A DNA stretch of 64,000 nt from Brachypodius melanocephalos (Eukaryota > Chordata > Aves > Passeriformes > Pycnonotidae). A program made the translations under genes and the position numbers. The DNA is taken from positions 2,909,790-2,973,789 of the forward strand of contig VZSR01000514.1 of assembly GCA_013398615.1 (NCBI GenBank), in the 5' to 3' direction. How positions within the stretch are numbered: the first letter of the stretch is position 1; every line of letters begins with the position of its first letter. Below the pieces are notes generated by a model. It worked only from the letters and a program-made list of their open reading frames with translations, searched no databases and was not told the origin of the DNA. Shown in pieces: positions 23,291-35,599 of this stretch.

Positions 23291-25840
23291 TCTGAATGGG
23301 CTTTCTTTACCTCCTACTACTACTGATCCTTTTTTTTTTCCCTGTGCAAGCTCTGGGGGCTGGCAGTGACAGGCAGGTTGTGCAAATCCTCACAGTGAAG
23401 CCTGTCTCTTCCGGGAATGATTCCTCTGAATGCTTTTGGCAGGGTTCTGGTGTGATCTGCTAATGTACTGGTGGTTGGATGCTGAGACATTACTCACTCC
23501 CATGGAGCTTTACAAGCTGGGGAGGCCAATGGGATCACTCTGTGCCAGGTAGTTTTTCATTAAGATGGCTTGCAATGCGGTATGTGATGGGCAATATTTG
23601 CAATTCCAAATAGACTGCTATGCTTGGAAGGGAGGAAAGGGAATCTTTAGGCAAGGCAAAGCTGCATTTATTTGTCAGCCACAGGTAACAGCTCCAAAAG
23701 TCCAGCTGGATTTCAGTCTAAAATGTTTACTCCTAGAATGTAAAAATGGTGACAGAGCAACCACATTGATTGCACTGCCTTTGGTAGATATTTTAATTTC
23801 TATTCTAGACTGTTTCATTTTCAAATAGCTTTCGAGTAGGCTATGGTGTCGTTGCCATTGAAAGTGGGCCAACTCTGGCAAAATCTCTTTATGCATTTCT
23901 ACTTTTCCTCTACCTTTATTAATGAACCTTGCTACTAAAGTCCTTCTCCAGGACTTTGGCAATCCATTTTAATTAATGTTTAAATAGAAGATTGGAAATA
24001 AAAATGAAACCAGCACGGCAACTACTTTTGTGACGTGTAACAACTCCCTGTGGTAGACCAGAGAGAAAATACTTTCTGTGTCATTTCTCTCCAGACTGGT
24101 TTCATTGCAAAGTCAGTTTGATATTTGGACCTGGGTATTGTTTGTGGATACCAGAAAACTGGCAGGTTCCCTGGGCCATTTGCCTGCCTGGCACAGTGAA
24201 CCGTTGATGCTCTTGTAGTTCCAAGCTCAGTTACAGAACTGCTCCTGTCCGAGGTGGTTGTTGGCAGTTTCCCTTCAGACCTCAGTACTCAGACTTTGCC
24301 ATGATCAGGGATGATGCCCTAGGACTTGTGGCTAAGCTTTCAGAGTGGATTAAATGCAAATAGAAACAGCTACGTGATTCTTTAATTATTTTTTTCATAA
24401 TGGAAAACATTCATCCAATTAGATTATGAAGTCTTTTGAAACAGGGTTTGAGCAGATAATTTATGTTAGGCAGGAGAGATTTTTCTCAAAAGGGAGGTGA
24501 GATGGAACAAATATTTTCTTGAAGACAAGGCCGTAGGAAGATGAAACTTTCTGAGAGTTTCCAAATTTACAGCTGTGTTTGTAGTAGAGATTTTAGAAAA
24601 CATAGGAGAACAGTGTTGTCTATGGGAAAAGCACAGGTTAAGGGCAAAGATCTTTAGTATTACTTGCACTAAAGAATACCAGAACCCAGTCTTGCAAACA
24701 GTGAAGAATTTACTCAAGTCATACAGTAGTATCATGCTCCTTGAGCTCCCTGGATGTCCATGGGTAGAGAGAGCAGTACATGTTTATGTCAGTCAGCACT
24801 CTCACACAATTCCACATTCATACCAGAAATGAGGGCCAGGCCTGAGCTCATGGTTGGGGCTGCTTTGAGGACATTGCAGGGGACCTGTCAGTTATGGAGC
24901 TAATGTTTAGGTTTGGCTGGGCTCTTGTCAAGTTTATCTTCCACTGAGAATCTCTGTTTGAAGGTGTCAAATCCAACTTGCCTCAGTAAATTAAATGACG
25001 TGTTCCTTGTGAAGCATTGAATATTATAATTGCAGATATTGCCCAAAGCAACAAAGTATTTGTTTGGATGCTCAGTTTAAATTGATGTAGCATTGATCTA
25101 GGCTATTTTACCGTAGTGGAGAATTCAACCTGCAGGATCCTACAGCAGCAGAAAGTAAGATTGAGAAATGAATACAGAGGTGAGGAAACCTGGAGCAGTA
25201 CAGCAAGGAGACCTGTGTTCCCTTTACATTTTCTGAATTACAGCCACAGGACTGTGGGTAGATGAGTTTTTTTTCTCTCTTGTGCCCAGCCTTTCACTGT
25301 CTCTTGTTTGGCTCTGAGAGTTTGTTATGCTCTGTGAGTTTGACCCACACTGTAAACTGTGTTGGAGATGCTCTGGTGACACAGTGGAGCCCAAAAGGAA
25401 TTTTAAGCTGAAACATCCTTTAGCTGGAATATACTTTGCTGCAGTCACAGCTTTGCATACAAGCTTCCTGGTTTGCTTAAGCTTCGTGTGGGAATCCAGG
25501 GTAAACAAATTCCCAAATCCTAACTTCTCCTAATGTTCAAAGAGAAGTGCATCATTGTTGTCAATATTTCCTCCATGCAAAAAGGAGGTCATGGAAGTAT
25601 TTCCTTCCCTGCCTTTATGGGGTGTTATGAGACTGAGGGAACTGAAGAAAATTTCCTGCCTGTTTGTAGAACGTGGCTGTGTGGGTGTAAACATATTTGA
25701 TAAATAATCTGCCATGGAAACTTTCGGGTCAATTTCCAGCCTTCATAACCAGTGGAGTCGCAGCATGCAATAAAAGTAAGAAAAGATTGATGCTGAGTGA
25801 TCAAATCTCTCTTTTGTTCCTCCCTCTCAGCGCTGAAGGA
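23291..25840. other. unique non-coding DNA
   Basis: No gene or clear repeat is seen. A short AT-rich block at about 24350-24430 contains adjoining 'atgcaaat' (octamer, exact, 24354-24361), 'taatta' and 'ccaattag' motifs and is a candidate enhancer core by motif content only. Confidence 0.45.
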
Positions 25841-26560
25841 GACCTGATTGCTCTCTCACCGAAACGAGAGGCAAAGCCCTGACACTGAGGCTGTCACGGT
25901 GGTTTTTTCCCTTCTTGTTCCAACACGCGGCACAATCGCCAGCCGGGCAGCTCTGCAGAGCACTGCAGAGCCTGTGTGCCCCAGAGAGCACCAGTTTGAA
26001 GGATCTGCAGGGCGGTGTGGGTCCCTGGGGCGCAGGCCGGGGAAGGGTGCGGGCTGCCGGGGTGAGGGGAGCGGCGCCGGGCGCTAGAGGGAGCGTGGGC
26101 ATCTGAGAAAGGCAGGGAATGCTGAAATATTGATATGGAAACCCGCTCGGAGTCACTGGCTCTGGGAAGCTCCCGCTGTCGGGGGTTCCCTGTGCCAGAG
26201 GCGAGAGGAGTCCCACCAGACGCTCGGTGGTGTAGAGCCTTTTGCCATCCCGGGCAGCTGATGCTGTGTCCCTTTGCGCTGACTCTAATCGCTGCCAGGC
26301 TTTTTCCTGAAGATGGGATTCCCTGTGCCGAGGTCTCTCATCTGCTCCGTGCCCTCCAGCCTAAGCCGTGTGTCTGTAAATCCTCCAGCCATCCCCCGCA
26401 GCTGCCGGCGGTGCTGCTGTGGCAGGAGGCCGGTGTTTGACCCGGCTGTTTGGCACGGGAAGCACGGAGCGGGTCCGGGCTGAACCCTCATCATCCTCTG
26501 CCCTGCCCTGTTGTTGTCCTCCCAGGGGCACTGCTGACAGACCCACCTCGCTGCAGATCT
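25841..26560. promoter_or_regulatory. weak CpG-rich patch
   Basis: GC and CpG content rise over about 700 bases, with the densest part at 26010-26110. It is weaker than the island at 17-19 kb and has no recognisable exon; the frames through it (for example minus 25827-26216) are not like any protein I know. It could be a minor promoter, an intragenic CpG island or an insulator, the last suggested by a CTCF-like motif within it. Confidence 0.45.
26080..26098 (+). promoter_or_regulatory. CTCF-like motif
   Basis: 'gcgctagagggagcg' matches the common CTCF core cactagagggcgc at about 11 of 13 positions and lies in the densest part of the CpG-rich patch. The orientation is forward. Matches of this quality occur by chance, so binding is not established. 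Confidence 0.35.
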
Positions 26561-29500
26561 GCTCCCTCTCCCGCACCATCGACAGGAGGGCAGGAGAGCT
26601 GATCTCCATCACTTCTCTCCCTGTGCCTGATCCACAGAGGACGCATTTGCCCTGACAGGTCCCTGCCACTTGGCACTGTAACATTTTGACCAAGCTGAAG
26701 GTGTTGCACAAATCTTAGGGTTTGTGTTGCTCTTTTCCTTTCTTTGTGGATGTGGAGGAACAGAAAGAATTGGAATTCTTACCAGCCGTTATATTGTGGG
26801 ACAAAGAAACATTTCCTGGGAAACATGGTTGCACTAGCTGATCTCTTTGGGACGAAAATGTATGTTTGGGATTAAAAAAAAAAAAAAACAAACTAAAAAA
26901 AACCCCACTACAACTGAGCAGCTGCACAGTGATGGGCTGAAGAACTGGGATTCTGGGAGCAACTGCTTTGACCCTGCTTCAGTCTGTAATGTGAGTGCTG
27001 CTGGTACATCTTCAGTGGTGTTGCTGGTAGGCTCCTGAAATGGGTTGAGCCTCTCCTGGGGGTTTGGTAGAGGACTCCATTGTGGGGTTAATGGAGCAGA
27101 AGACTCAGTACAGAGCTCCTCCTGGCTTTCAAGGCAGAGAGGAATGTTTGGGTTGAGTTCAGATGTGCATCCTTGGGTGCCAGAGGAGAGCAGGCTGTGC
27201 ATGCAGGTTGTCTTTGTGATTCGTGGTGTTGCCACTGAGGCTCAAATGCGTTGGCTTCCCTCTCTACAAGCAAGAGTTAACACACCTGAAGGGCTGTCAC
27301 TGAGGCTTGAAATGGGTAGATGTTTGCAAAAGATGTTGCATGGAAGAGAATGTGTAAAACATGATTATCTTGCTCTTGCCAAAATGCTTTAGGACCTCTG
27401 GGTGCAGGTTGGATGGAGTGGGAGTTTTAATTGCTTGCTAGACTTTCCCTGCAGTTGGTACCTCTTTGAAAAATCCCTCCCAGCTGTGGTCAATGCCATG
27501 AAGTACAGGTAGATTTGGCTGGTCTCTGGCATTATCTGCCCCTATTAAAGAACTGGGAGGTGAATTCTTTCTGCACAAGGCAGTGGGATGGATAGCTGTG
27601 TACATGGAGACATTTCTCTGTTACAGTCTTCCGGTCCTTTACTACCAAATCCTACCAGTTTTTTGCTTGCAGAGTGGCAGACATGACTGTACTTAAAAAG
27701 GTCTTCTGCTGCCTCCTTCAGCTGTGTATTCCGAAGGTCAGTAGTTTAATGCTTTTTTTCCCCTTTATTTTTTTTTTTGGAAAACTGAGGCATGTGAGAG
27801 AGGAGGGATGTACTCTGGGCTATGATCAGTATTGATGTGGCTACTTAATAACAAAGGGCTTACTTTACTTCGTTGCCACAGTTCAGATGTTATATATATA
27901 TATATTTAAGAGATTGCATGAAAGGAAAAATAGGCAAGGGGTTAAGAGTGGAAAGAACAAGGCTCTCGATAGTAGAAAAGTAGAATATGCTCAGCTAAAA
28001 TCATTAACAGATTGATTAAGTTACAGCACTGCAAAGTTCTGTCTCAAAGGGTTTTAAGACCATCATTGTCTACTGTTCCAATTCCTTTACCTGCTTGGCT
28101 TGACACATCAAGCCATTTCAAATTGTAGCTTCTTTTGAGCTGGATGAGAATCAGCACGATGGGACTGTGAGAGCATGAATTTGGGCTTTCATTGGAAATG
28201 CAGACAGGAGAGGAATCACATCTGACTGATCAAAGGAGTGGGAGGTGACTCTGAAGTATGTAGATTGTTTGGAATAATTTAGGATGATAGCACATGTAGG
28301 TTTGCATGCCTGTTTGTGCAATCTTACATGGGAAAATGTAGAAGCATGCAATGTTCAAGGGTCTTGTAAGTTTGTGGGGTCATTAATGTGGCCTTCTCTT
28401 TATGTTTCACTTCACAGCCAAAGGGGAAAGTCTTTGCCCAATGCCAGGTGCAGGTGAAGTTCTCCTGAGTGAGACAGGGCAATTGAATTTTCCTTCTGCC
28501 CTCTTGGTGGGGCCTGGTTGGGTTGTCTCATGGCAGTCTTCTGCCAGGTGGAGGGCTGGACCAGTGTGTGAAGGGTAATGTCCTTGTTCTGTCACCCACA
28601 GTGTCTTTCTGGCTTTATTCCCAACCAGTAAAATGCTATTAATACTTGATTCTACGGTGAGAGCATGGATGGGAGTGCAGATGGGTGTCTGGGGCTGGGG
28701 CCTGGCTGTGGACAGACAGACCAGCTCTCTGAACTTGCATAAACCTTGTGTTTGCAGTGGGACAGGGTTTGGCTTCTGTTTGGCCAAAAGCCCCAGTGCA
28801 AGACACAGCACTGGTGAGGCTGCATGTGAAGAAGCACGGTCAGCTCATGCTTGGTGTGTGGTGGGAGAGGCAGGCATGCAGACCTGCCTACTGGGCTCTG
28901 AAAAGCTCTTTTGCACCTCGCCTGGAAAGAGGTTTGCCTGTAGGACAGTGAGATTGCAAACCAATGTGGTAGCCGTGCTACTTGAGAGGATTGGAATTCC
29001 AGAAGAAAGAATTTTTGTTCAGGTGTACTTTGGCAATGATTGGAGCAGCACCGACACAAAGCCTCATCCAGTCACATATCAGCTGTCACAGAGGTATAAC
29101 AGAGATTGTTTAGCTGGCTATGGTCAGGCTTTATGGGTAGCTGAGCCTTAAACAGAAGGGCTTTCAGAAAACTGTAGGCTATGGAATACAGCAGAAGAAG
29201 ATCTGGCCAGGCCAGCCCACCAGATTATGATTTCTGCTGAGTGTTTTTGAGGCCCTGCCCCAGTAGCCATGCTGAACACTTTATCTGGTCTGTGAGAGCT
29301 GTCTGCTCTCGGATGGACCAGGAAGTGAGCAAAATGCCTTGTCATTTTGTTAATCAACAGAAGTTTGCAATCACTTAGCTGTGTGTCCTTCCAGGACTTT
29401 TCTCTCTCTCAGTGTTTGCTGTCCTCTCTGTCACGATCCCTCATTCTGCTCCCTGTTTGGAGGGGTGAAGAGTGGCACAAGGTGTACCTGGCTGAGCCTT

Positions 29501-30800
29501 GCAGGTGTGCTGGAGAGCTTGCTGATGCCTCAATCAGCTGGAGCCCTGCCAACTATGAAAGTGGACACTGAGTGCTTTATGGTTCAGGCAGATGTTATTT
29601 TGGGGGCTGCTTCTTCACTCAGCTCAACTTAGAGGAATTCTGCACCTCTGTAACATTTTATCACCTGTTGAATTCAGTTCAAATTGGTCCAAAGATTCCA
29701 AAGTTATCCCTTCCAATGCTACCTCACACATGGCATGGTCTGTTGATCCAAAGCAGAAACAATTTCTTTTTCAAGGCACCTAAACCACAGCTACAGCATC
29801 AGCACTGAGGAGTCCTTAATTTTCTTAACTAAGTGTTCGTGTTGGTTTTTGCTACCCTGCCTGGGAACTCCATTCCTTTGGTCAAAAAGCAACACTGCTG
29901 GTACTGTAGCATTCTCAGTTTGCTTACACAGCACCTCTTTGTGGCAGGTTCAATGCTACCCGCCTTTCCCTTTAATTAATTTCAGATTATCTGCATTACT
30001 TGTTCCACCTCACATACTGCAAGTAACAAAGGCTGCCTTTCTGAGTTGCACTGAGGTTTTGTTCTTATGGCTCTCAGCTTTCTCTGGCTTTTTAAAAAAT
30101 TTATTTATTTGTGCTTCCTGTAGTGCTCCTGGAAACAGGCAATAAACTGGTTTGGGGAGATGGAGAAATAACTCACAGAAAGGGGAAATAGGCAGGTGTA
30201 ACTCTGCAGAATGAGATCAAATGTTAGGTGATAAAATATTGAATTATTTGAGAATGCTGCTTCTTCTGTAGTAGAGGAGATTCTTATTTTCTTTCCCAAA
30301 GACAAAGCTTAACAGTCATAAAAGTCACTGGATGCTGTTCTCAGGCTGAGGCTGGAATGAGCCAGAGCTCTCCTCTGTGCTCATCCTGGAGGAGACAAGG
30401 GTGAGAAGCCAGAGCTGATCCATGGAACGTGTCAGGACACAGGAATGAGTCATTATATGTGTGAAAACGTTCTGTTTCACAGCTCATGGGGAAACGCGTT
30501 GTCTAATGCTGTGCATTCTTACCTGAGAGAGCCGGCTGTAACATTTATTGCCCTTGGTACCTAAAAGGTTTAACAAAACAAAGCTTGCTATTACCAGTGC
30601 TTGTCAAAATCAGCTGTATGGGAACACCTCAGAGTAGAACGGGAGGGGACAGAGTGGAGCTTCCTGGGCTTTTTTACATCTTTTAAAATCCCATTTTAAT
30701 CACTGCGTGGTTAAAAAAAAAAAAAAGGGTGTTTTTGAAACGCAGGGGATACTATGCCTCTGTTTATATGTGTGTAAAGATATATTAACTGATAGCTATG
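26561..30800. other. unique DNA with simple repeats
   Basis: No gene is recognised. Simple sequence includes A15 (26874-26888), a (TA) run (27891-27905), T runs near 27750-27778 and A14 (30713-30726). The longest frame (28633-29151, +, 172 codons) is not called: it has no domain signature except a weak tautomerase-like resemblance near its end, discussed in the findings. Confidence 0.5.
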
Positions 30801-30818
30801 GAACCAGGTATATAGCTA

Positions 30819-30839
30819 TAATTAGAAAAAACCTAATTA
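30819..30839. promoter_or_regulatory. inverted TAATTAG pair
   Basis: 'taattag' (30819-30825) and 'ctaatta' (30833-30839) form a perfect 7-base inverted repeat with a 7-base A-rich spacer. Each arm is a homeodomain-type core. Both arms are exact; any function is inference. Confidence 0.3.
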
Positions 30840-31984
30840 CCATGTAGCCAGGGATGATTTGGGCCATAGCCTGATTTTTCCTGCTTTTCCTCTGATCCCT
30901 CTCTACACTGTAACTTGTGGGTTCTGATGCTATTATATGGTACTGCAGTTCCCTTCCTCCTCTTTGCTTTGCATAGTGGCAGTGACTTGGACAGCCCTTG
31001 GTGTGAGTCAGAGTGAAGGTTTTTCTGTGCCTGTCACAGTTGGATTTGGCAACCCTCGGTTACACGCCAGGTTCCTTAGGCTGAACATTGTTGGTGTGCT
31101 GAATTTGGAGCTGTCCTGAAGCATGTGTCCCCCCGGGTTCAGTTCTGCTCTGCTCTCATCTGCAGAGATGGAAGAGCAATGGTAGTAAGGTGGAAAAGAG
31201 CTGGCAATTACTTGGGGTCTGTCCTTTCAACCTTCTTGAGCTAAAAGCAATTTTTTTTTTTTTGGAAAAAAATGCCTGTGAAGTTCCAGGGTTTTAAGAG
31301 AGAAGTAGAAAACTGTGCTTAATGATAAACATTTGTAACAGGGGAGGCTTTCTGTCTACCCAGCTGTATGTACAAATTTTATGTCTTTAGAGGATAGTGT
31401 ATATGATACAGAAGGCAGAACTTTGCCATTTGTTTCCACCTGCATACATGGGATTTGAATTCCCTGAAGAGGAGGCAGCATGGGCATTCCCTGCCAGCTT
31501 GTTTCTACAGACCATAGATGATCAGTTGTGATGGGGCAGATGTGGCCTTTTCTGTTGTTTCTTTTTGACACCAGCCTCTGCCAGTCCCTGGGGTGGCACA
31601 CTGGTCAGTTTTGTGCTCGCTTTCTCCCTCCTGACTGTGGCCAGAAGGTGTTTTGCTCCTGTGATAGCCTCTGTGGTGAATTTTTCTTAACAGTGCTGGC
31701 TACAGGGAAGCTGGCAGCTTTTCCAGGTTCATTCTTTATTTAAATTCTCTGCCTCCAGAGGCATGCTTGTGCCTGACTTGTCCTGATGCATTTTCCTTGG
31801 GCATCCTTCTGCTATAGCAGCTCCTGCCCAGGGCACAGACAGAGAATGGAGCTAATAGATGGAATTAGCACCAGAGGGAAAAAAAAAACCAAAAAACAAA
31901 CCCAGTCCCCTGAGCAAGGCATGCACAGCCACTGGGAACTTAAATAGTATTTTGATGATGTACTGCTTTGTGCCTAAGTCCTGC
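30840..31984. other. unique non-coding DNA
   Basis: Nothing beyond simple sequence is recognised: a T13 run at 31251-31263 and an A-rich run at about 31880-31898. No supported gene. Confidence 0.5.
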
Positions 31985-32050
31985 GGGGGGAGAAGGAGGA
32001 AAGTGATTATTCAAAGTCAGAGGATCTGGCTCCCAGGAGTCTGGGACACG
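31985..32050 (-). repeat. possible MIR scrap
   Basis: 'agtgattattcaaagtcag', then 'ggatctggctcccaggagtctgg', resembles the reversed MIR order (agtgacttgcccaaggtcac, then gggattcgaacccaggtctg). The match is loose and short; chance is possible. Confidence 0.3.
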
Positions 32051-34308
32051 GTCAGTTCTGGTTAGACATGCCAAGGCTGAATGATACTTGGAGTTGTCTC
32101 AGACAAGAACTGGGCAGAAAAATGCTGTCAGGAGGTTTTCTCCTTCTTGTTTAGGCTGAATGGGTCGTTCTCACCTGCCAGGGTGCATAAATTGCTGTCC
32201 TGCAAGCTAAAGTTTTAGACCACTGACTAAATGGTCTGTCCTGCCATTAACTGAAGAGAAGGGAAGGATGTCAGTAAATGCAAATCAGCCTTTCAAGGGG
32301 CACTGTTCAGCCCATGTTAGTGTTCTAAAATCCACTTTGGTTTAGGGTGATTTTGTGTTGGTGTTGCTTCAGTGGAGCTGGATTTCTGCTCATGTGGGCA
32401 GGACCCTAATACGAATATTTCTGTGTGCAGCCTTAGTTTTGCCAGCGGGGGTCTTTAAGTGTCTTTATGTAGCTCCTTTAATTTGTGCCCTTGAATTTAT
32501 TGTTTTTCCATTTCTGTTGTATTTTCTTTGCTTTTGTCCTGAACTTAGGACAGTCAAAAAGAGTTCTCTGACTGTGGAGAACATGACTAAGTCTGTGACT
32601 TAGTGGGGGAAGACTCAGGTATTGCCATGGTGTGGGCAAGTATCTTTCTCTCTTTCTTGCATTGATGGGAAACTTGGAGGTTCAAGAGCACTAGCATGTG
32701 CTTTAGCAATAAAAACAATGTTAATTGTCTACCAGTTATTTGAATGCTTGAGGGTAAGAATTGCCAACCTGGAACTTGCCAAGTTTCTGTTCTTTTGGAA
32801 TATTTAGAATAAAAATTTCAGTGTTAAATGTATCCTAAATGCTGTTGAGCTTGTTCTGGGAGAAGACAGGTATCCCTTACTAGGGCACATAGTGTTTCTC
32901 AAAGTCTTTTGTGCCACTGTGGGCTCTAAGTTCACTGCTTAGCTAAGTATCTTCACTGCTTCTGGGAGTAACTCTTTTGAGAGGTCACAAGCATCTGCCT
33001 GAATGGAAGTTGAAGAGAGGAAACAGTTTGTAATAAACCAGCAAACCAGATTTTTAAACATTATGCTATGCTGTAACCTTAAGCTGGGGTTGCCAGCCTC
33101 TTCTGTGCTTGTTGTAGAAACAGCTGCTATGAGAATTTTTTTTTTTTTTTTTTTTCTGGCTGGGTAGATAAATTGTACACAGACTTGGCCAGATAGACCA
33201 AGTGCTGGGAGTGATCTTTTTACCAGACTGGAAATGGTGTCCTGGATCTCTCACTTCTTCTTGGAGTAACTTGTCACTGGAAGCCTTGGGTTTGTCTTTT
33301 GTTCCCTCTCTTTAATAAAACTTCTGTGCTTGGTTTAAATCCTTGCTATTGCAATAAAATCTTGCCTTGATAAGGACCTTAGCTTGATGAAGCAGGAGCT
33401 CCTGTCAGAGCAGCATGTTTTATTTCAAGGGCTTATTTTTCATCTTGGTGATGCTGAGTAGGGCAACAGTAATACGTTCAAAGTCAGTGCTGATGCACTG
33501 ATGAAATGTCAGCAAGATGAGAATTAGAACCACGTGCCTTCCCCTTCTCTGGCAGCTGGCAGGATTGGACAGGATAGAATTTGAAAGCTTCTTTCTTCTG
33601 CAAGGCTGTGCTTCTACCTGTGTTTCATAACAGACAGCAACCAGGAAAGCATTAACACAGTGAGAAATTACCAAGTGTCAGAAGCCATCAAGCTGCCTGG
33701 TGAAGCAAAGGTGTCTCTTGGAGGGGTTGAGCAATCCAGGAATTCAGTCCTTTAGAAGTAGCTTTGGGTGATGATGAGGCCTTCACCTGCACAGTTCCAC
33801 CAAGAAGTGTCCAAACAGCACATCAAATAAAAATGAAGCTTCTTTACTGCCTTGGTTTACCAAGAGCTAACCATCCTGTCTTGTGGTGTGGTGAATTCTC
33901 TCGCTTATTGCCTGAGCTCTGAATCAGTTTCCCAAATTCCATTGTTGGCTGTGACCTCTGTAGCTCTGCTGTGCTGGTCCTTCAGTGGTCCTGGGTTTGG
34001 GTTCTCCTCTAGCTCAGACCCTGCTGGCTCATCTGACTGGGGCAGCAGCGCTTTATAGGGTCTTGATGAAAGCTGAGAGAAATAATCTGGGGTTTTGGCT
34101 CAGGAGTTAAGGCTCCTTAGCACTTGAGGATGGATGACTTAAAGCACAAACAGGCAGTGCAGTAAAGGTGGTGTATTTATTAGAGCAAGTTCCCATTAAC
34201 TCTTCTCCTATCTCTAGCTGTTCTTGTCCACTGTCATACAAGGTCTGACTCAAAGCCAGTGAATTCTTTGCATTTCTATTGACTTTAATGGGGTTTGGAC
34301 ATGTGCCC
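32051..34308. other. unique non-coding DNA, T20 run
   Basis: No gene is recognised. A pure T20 run lies at 33136-33155. Two canonical AATAAA signals on the plus strand (33314-33319 and 33353-33358) lie 39 bases apart, but no upstream terminal exon can be recognised, so they are not called a 3' end. Confidence 0.45.
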
Positions 34309-34375
34309 AGGATCATAAGATCAGATGTGCTGGACGAGACCAAAAGTCCATCTATTCCCAATGTCACACTGCTCA
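34309..34375 (-). mobile_element. ancient CR1-like 3'-end fossil
   Basis: 'ggatcataagatcagatgtgctgg', then 'gagaccaaaagtccatctattcccaatgt', follows the reverse complement of the 3' end of old sauropsid CR1 families (agaacataagaacggccatactgggtcagaccaaaggtccatctagcccagtatcc). The subfamily differs from the copies at 7.9 and 22.5 kb and is shared by turtles and crocodilians, which makes this insertion old. Ends are approximate. Confidence 0.68.
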
Positions 34376-35020
34376 GTAGCACAGCTGTATCTGGCAGTGA
34401 ATTGTGTCTGGCATCTCTCTGGAACCAAGAATGTGTAGTACAGAGAGCTCTGTAAATAACTGACTGCTTGCCTTGGTGTTTTCCAGAGTGTGGGCTGGCT
34501 GACAGAAGGGAAATAATTTGGGTTTAATCCCTTACCCCCGTCACCACCCTGACAGGTCTTCCCAGGTTTTGACTTGGACCAAGCACAGACCTGCATTCTG
34601 ATTTAAAAAAGACAAACAAACACAACCACAACCAACCAACAAAATAAAAATCACATCACCCTAAATTTTAAGGAATTGTTTAAAGAATTTTTTTTAATGG
34701 AAAGATGATACTTTTATTTTAAAATATTAAAACAAAATATTTATTATAGTTATGAAAGCAAACTCAGTACAATTTAGAAGATACAAAACATGTTGGCCTT
34801 ATTAAATTGCTGTTTTACTGTAGATAGTCATGCTTGAAGATACTGCTTGCTGTGATTTTTTTGTGCTAAGCTGTATTGGTATAAAGTCAGTGAAAAGAAG
34901 GTTACAGTGTTTATGTGCTCTTGTTGGAGGAAAGCAGTGAGCTCCCTGGGTAAAAATAGAGATTATGGTGTCTGATGCAAGGCCTGCCTGTAAGGTCATG
35001 TTGTTTTGTTTTAATTACAG
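34376..35020. other. unique AT-rich DNA
   Basis: A CA/CAA-rich low-complexity stretch lies at about 34608-34650 (repeated caaac and ccaac words), followed by AT-rich sequence to 34800. No gene is seen. Confidence 0.5.
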
Positions 35021-35101
35021 GAATTACCTTGCTGACGTCAGCTAGTAAGTCAGCAGGGTGGATGCTCACACACTGTTCTGGAGGTGGCCAGAAAATAACA
35101 G
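35021..35101 (+). other. possible 81-bp exon (speculative)
   Basis: A pyrimidine-leaning tract ending in 'aattacag' (35020) could be an acceptor and 'cag|gtagtt' (donor GT at 35102) a donor. The interval is 81 bases, a multiple of three, and stays open in one frame (codons from 35023) while the other two frames stop. The translation is not recognised, the acceptor tract is interrupted by G residues and the donor is weak, so a chance arrangement is more likely than a real exon. A CRE/Maf palindrome lies inside it. Confidence 0.12.
35030..35043. promoter_or_regulatory. CRE / Maf recognition palindrome
   Basis: 'tgctgacgtcagct' contains the perfect CREB/ATF palindrome tgacgtca (35033-35040) and matches the 14-base CRE-type Maf recognition element tgctgacgtcagca at 13 positions. 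A related half 'gtcagcag' follows at 35050-35057. CpG-containing CREs are uncommon in CpG-poor DNA unless unmethylated or selected. bZIP binding here is a reasonable prediction, not shown. Confidence 0.5.
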
Positions 35102-35149
35102 GTAGTTTAGAGAGTGGCTTTTTGGTTGTGTTTGTTAGTTTATTGGGGT

Positions 35150-35173
35150 TTGTTTGTTTGTTTGTTTGTTTTT
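35150..35173 (+). repeat. (TTTG)n microsatellite
   Basis: Six perfect TTTG-type units (ttgtttgtttgtttg pattern), with imperfect T/G-rich sequence continuing to about 35290. Likely length-variable. Confidence 0.9.
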
Positions 35174-35599
35174 AAGAAGTTTTTAAACTGAAAGCTTCAA
35201 GCTGAAATGCACATGTGATTTTTGTTTGTTTATTTGTCTGAGTTTTTTTAGTTTTGGTTGTCATTTATTTAATTTTTAATAAGGGTTTCTTAACATTTTT
35301 TTTTTGCTAATAATGCCAGTTGATAGAAACTAAAATCAAAGTCCCTCTCCTTCATCCTGATTTAGAAAATCACTAATTTATGTCTGGGTAGGCTGGAGAT
35401 GTTTGAGAATGGAGAGGGAGCTACACTTCAGATCTAAATTGCTTGGTCTCATTCCTGAGATACAAGAAAAAACTTTAAGGGGAAAAAAATGTAGTATTTG
35501 CCAGCAGAAAGTTGGAACTGGAAGGGAGTCATGAGTGCAGTGGGGTAGAGCTTTCACGTGTACCACTCCTGCAGGATGGACAAATATGTGGGAACTCAG

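Noticed and set aside
28633..29151. 172-codon open frame on + strand as a gene
   Set aside because: Composition is not protein-like at the start, with long overlapping minus-strand frames; only a weak tautomerase-like phrase, reported as a low-interest finding.
33314..33358. Calling a gene 3' end at the paired AATAAA signals
   Set aside because: No upstream terminal exon or GU-rich context that is distinctive; AATAAA is common by chance in AT-rich DNA.
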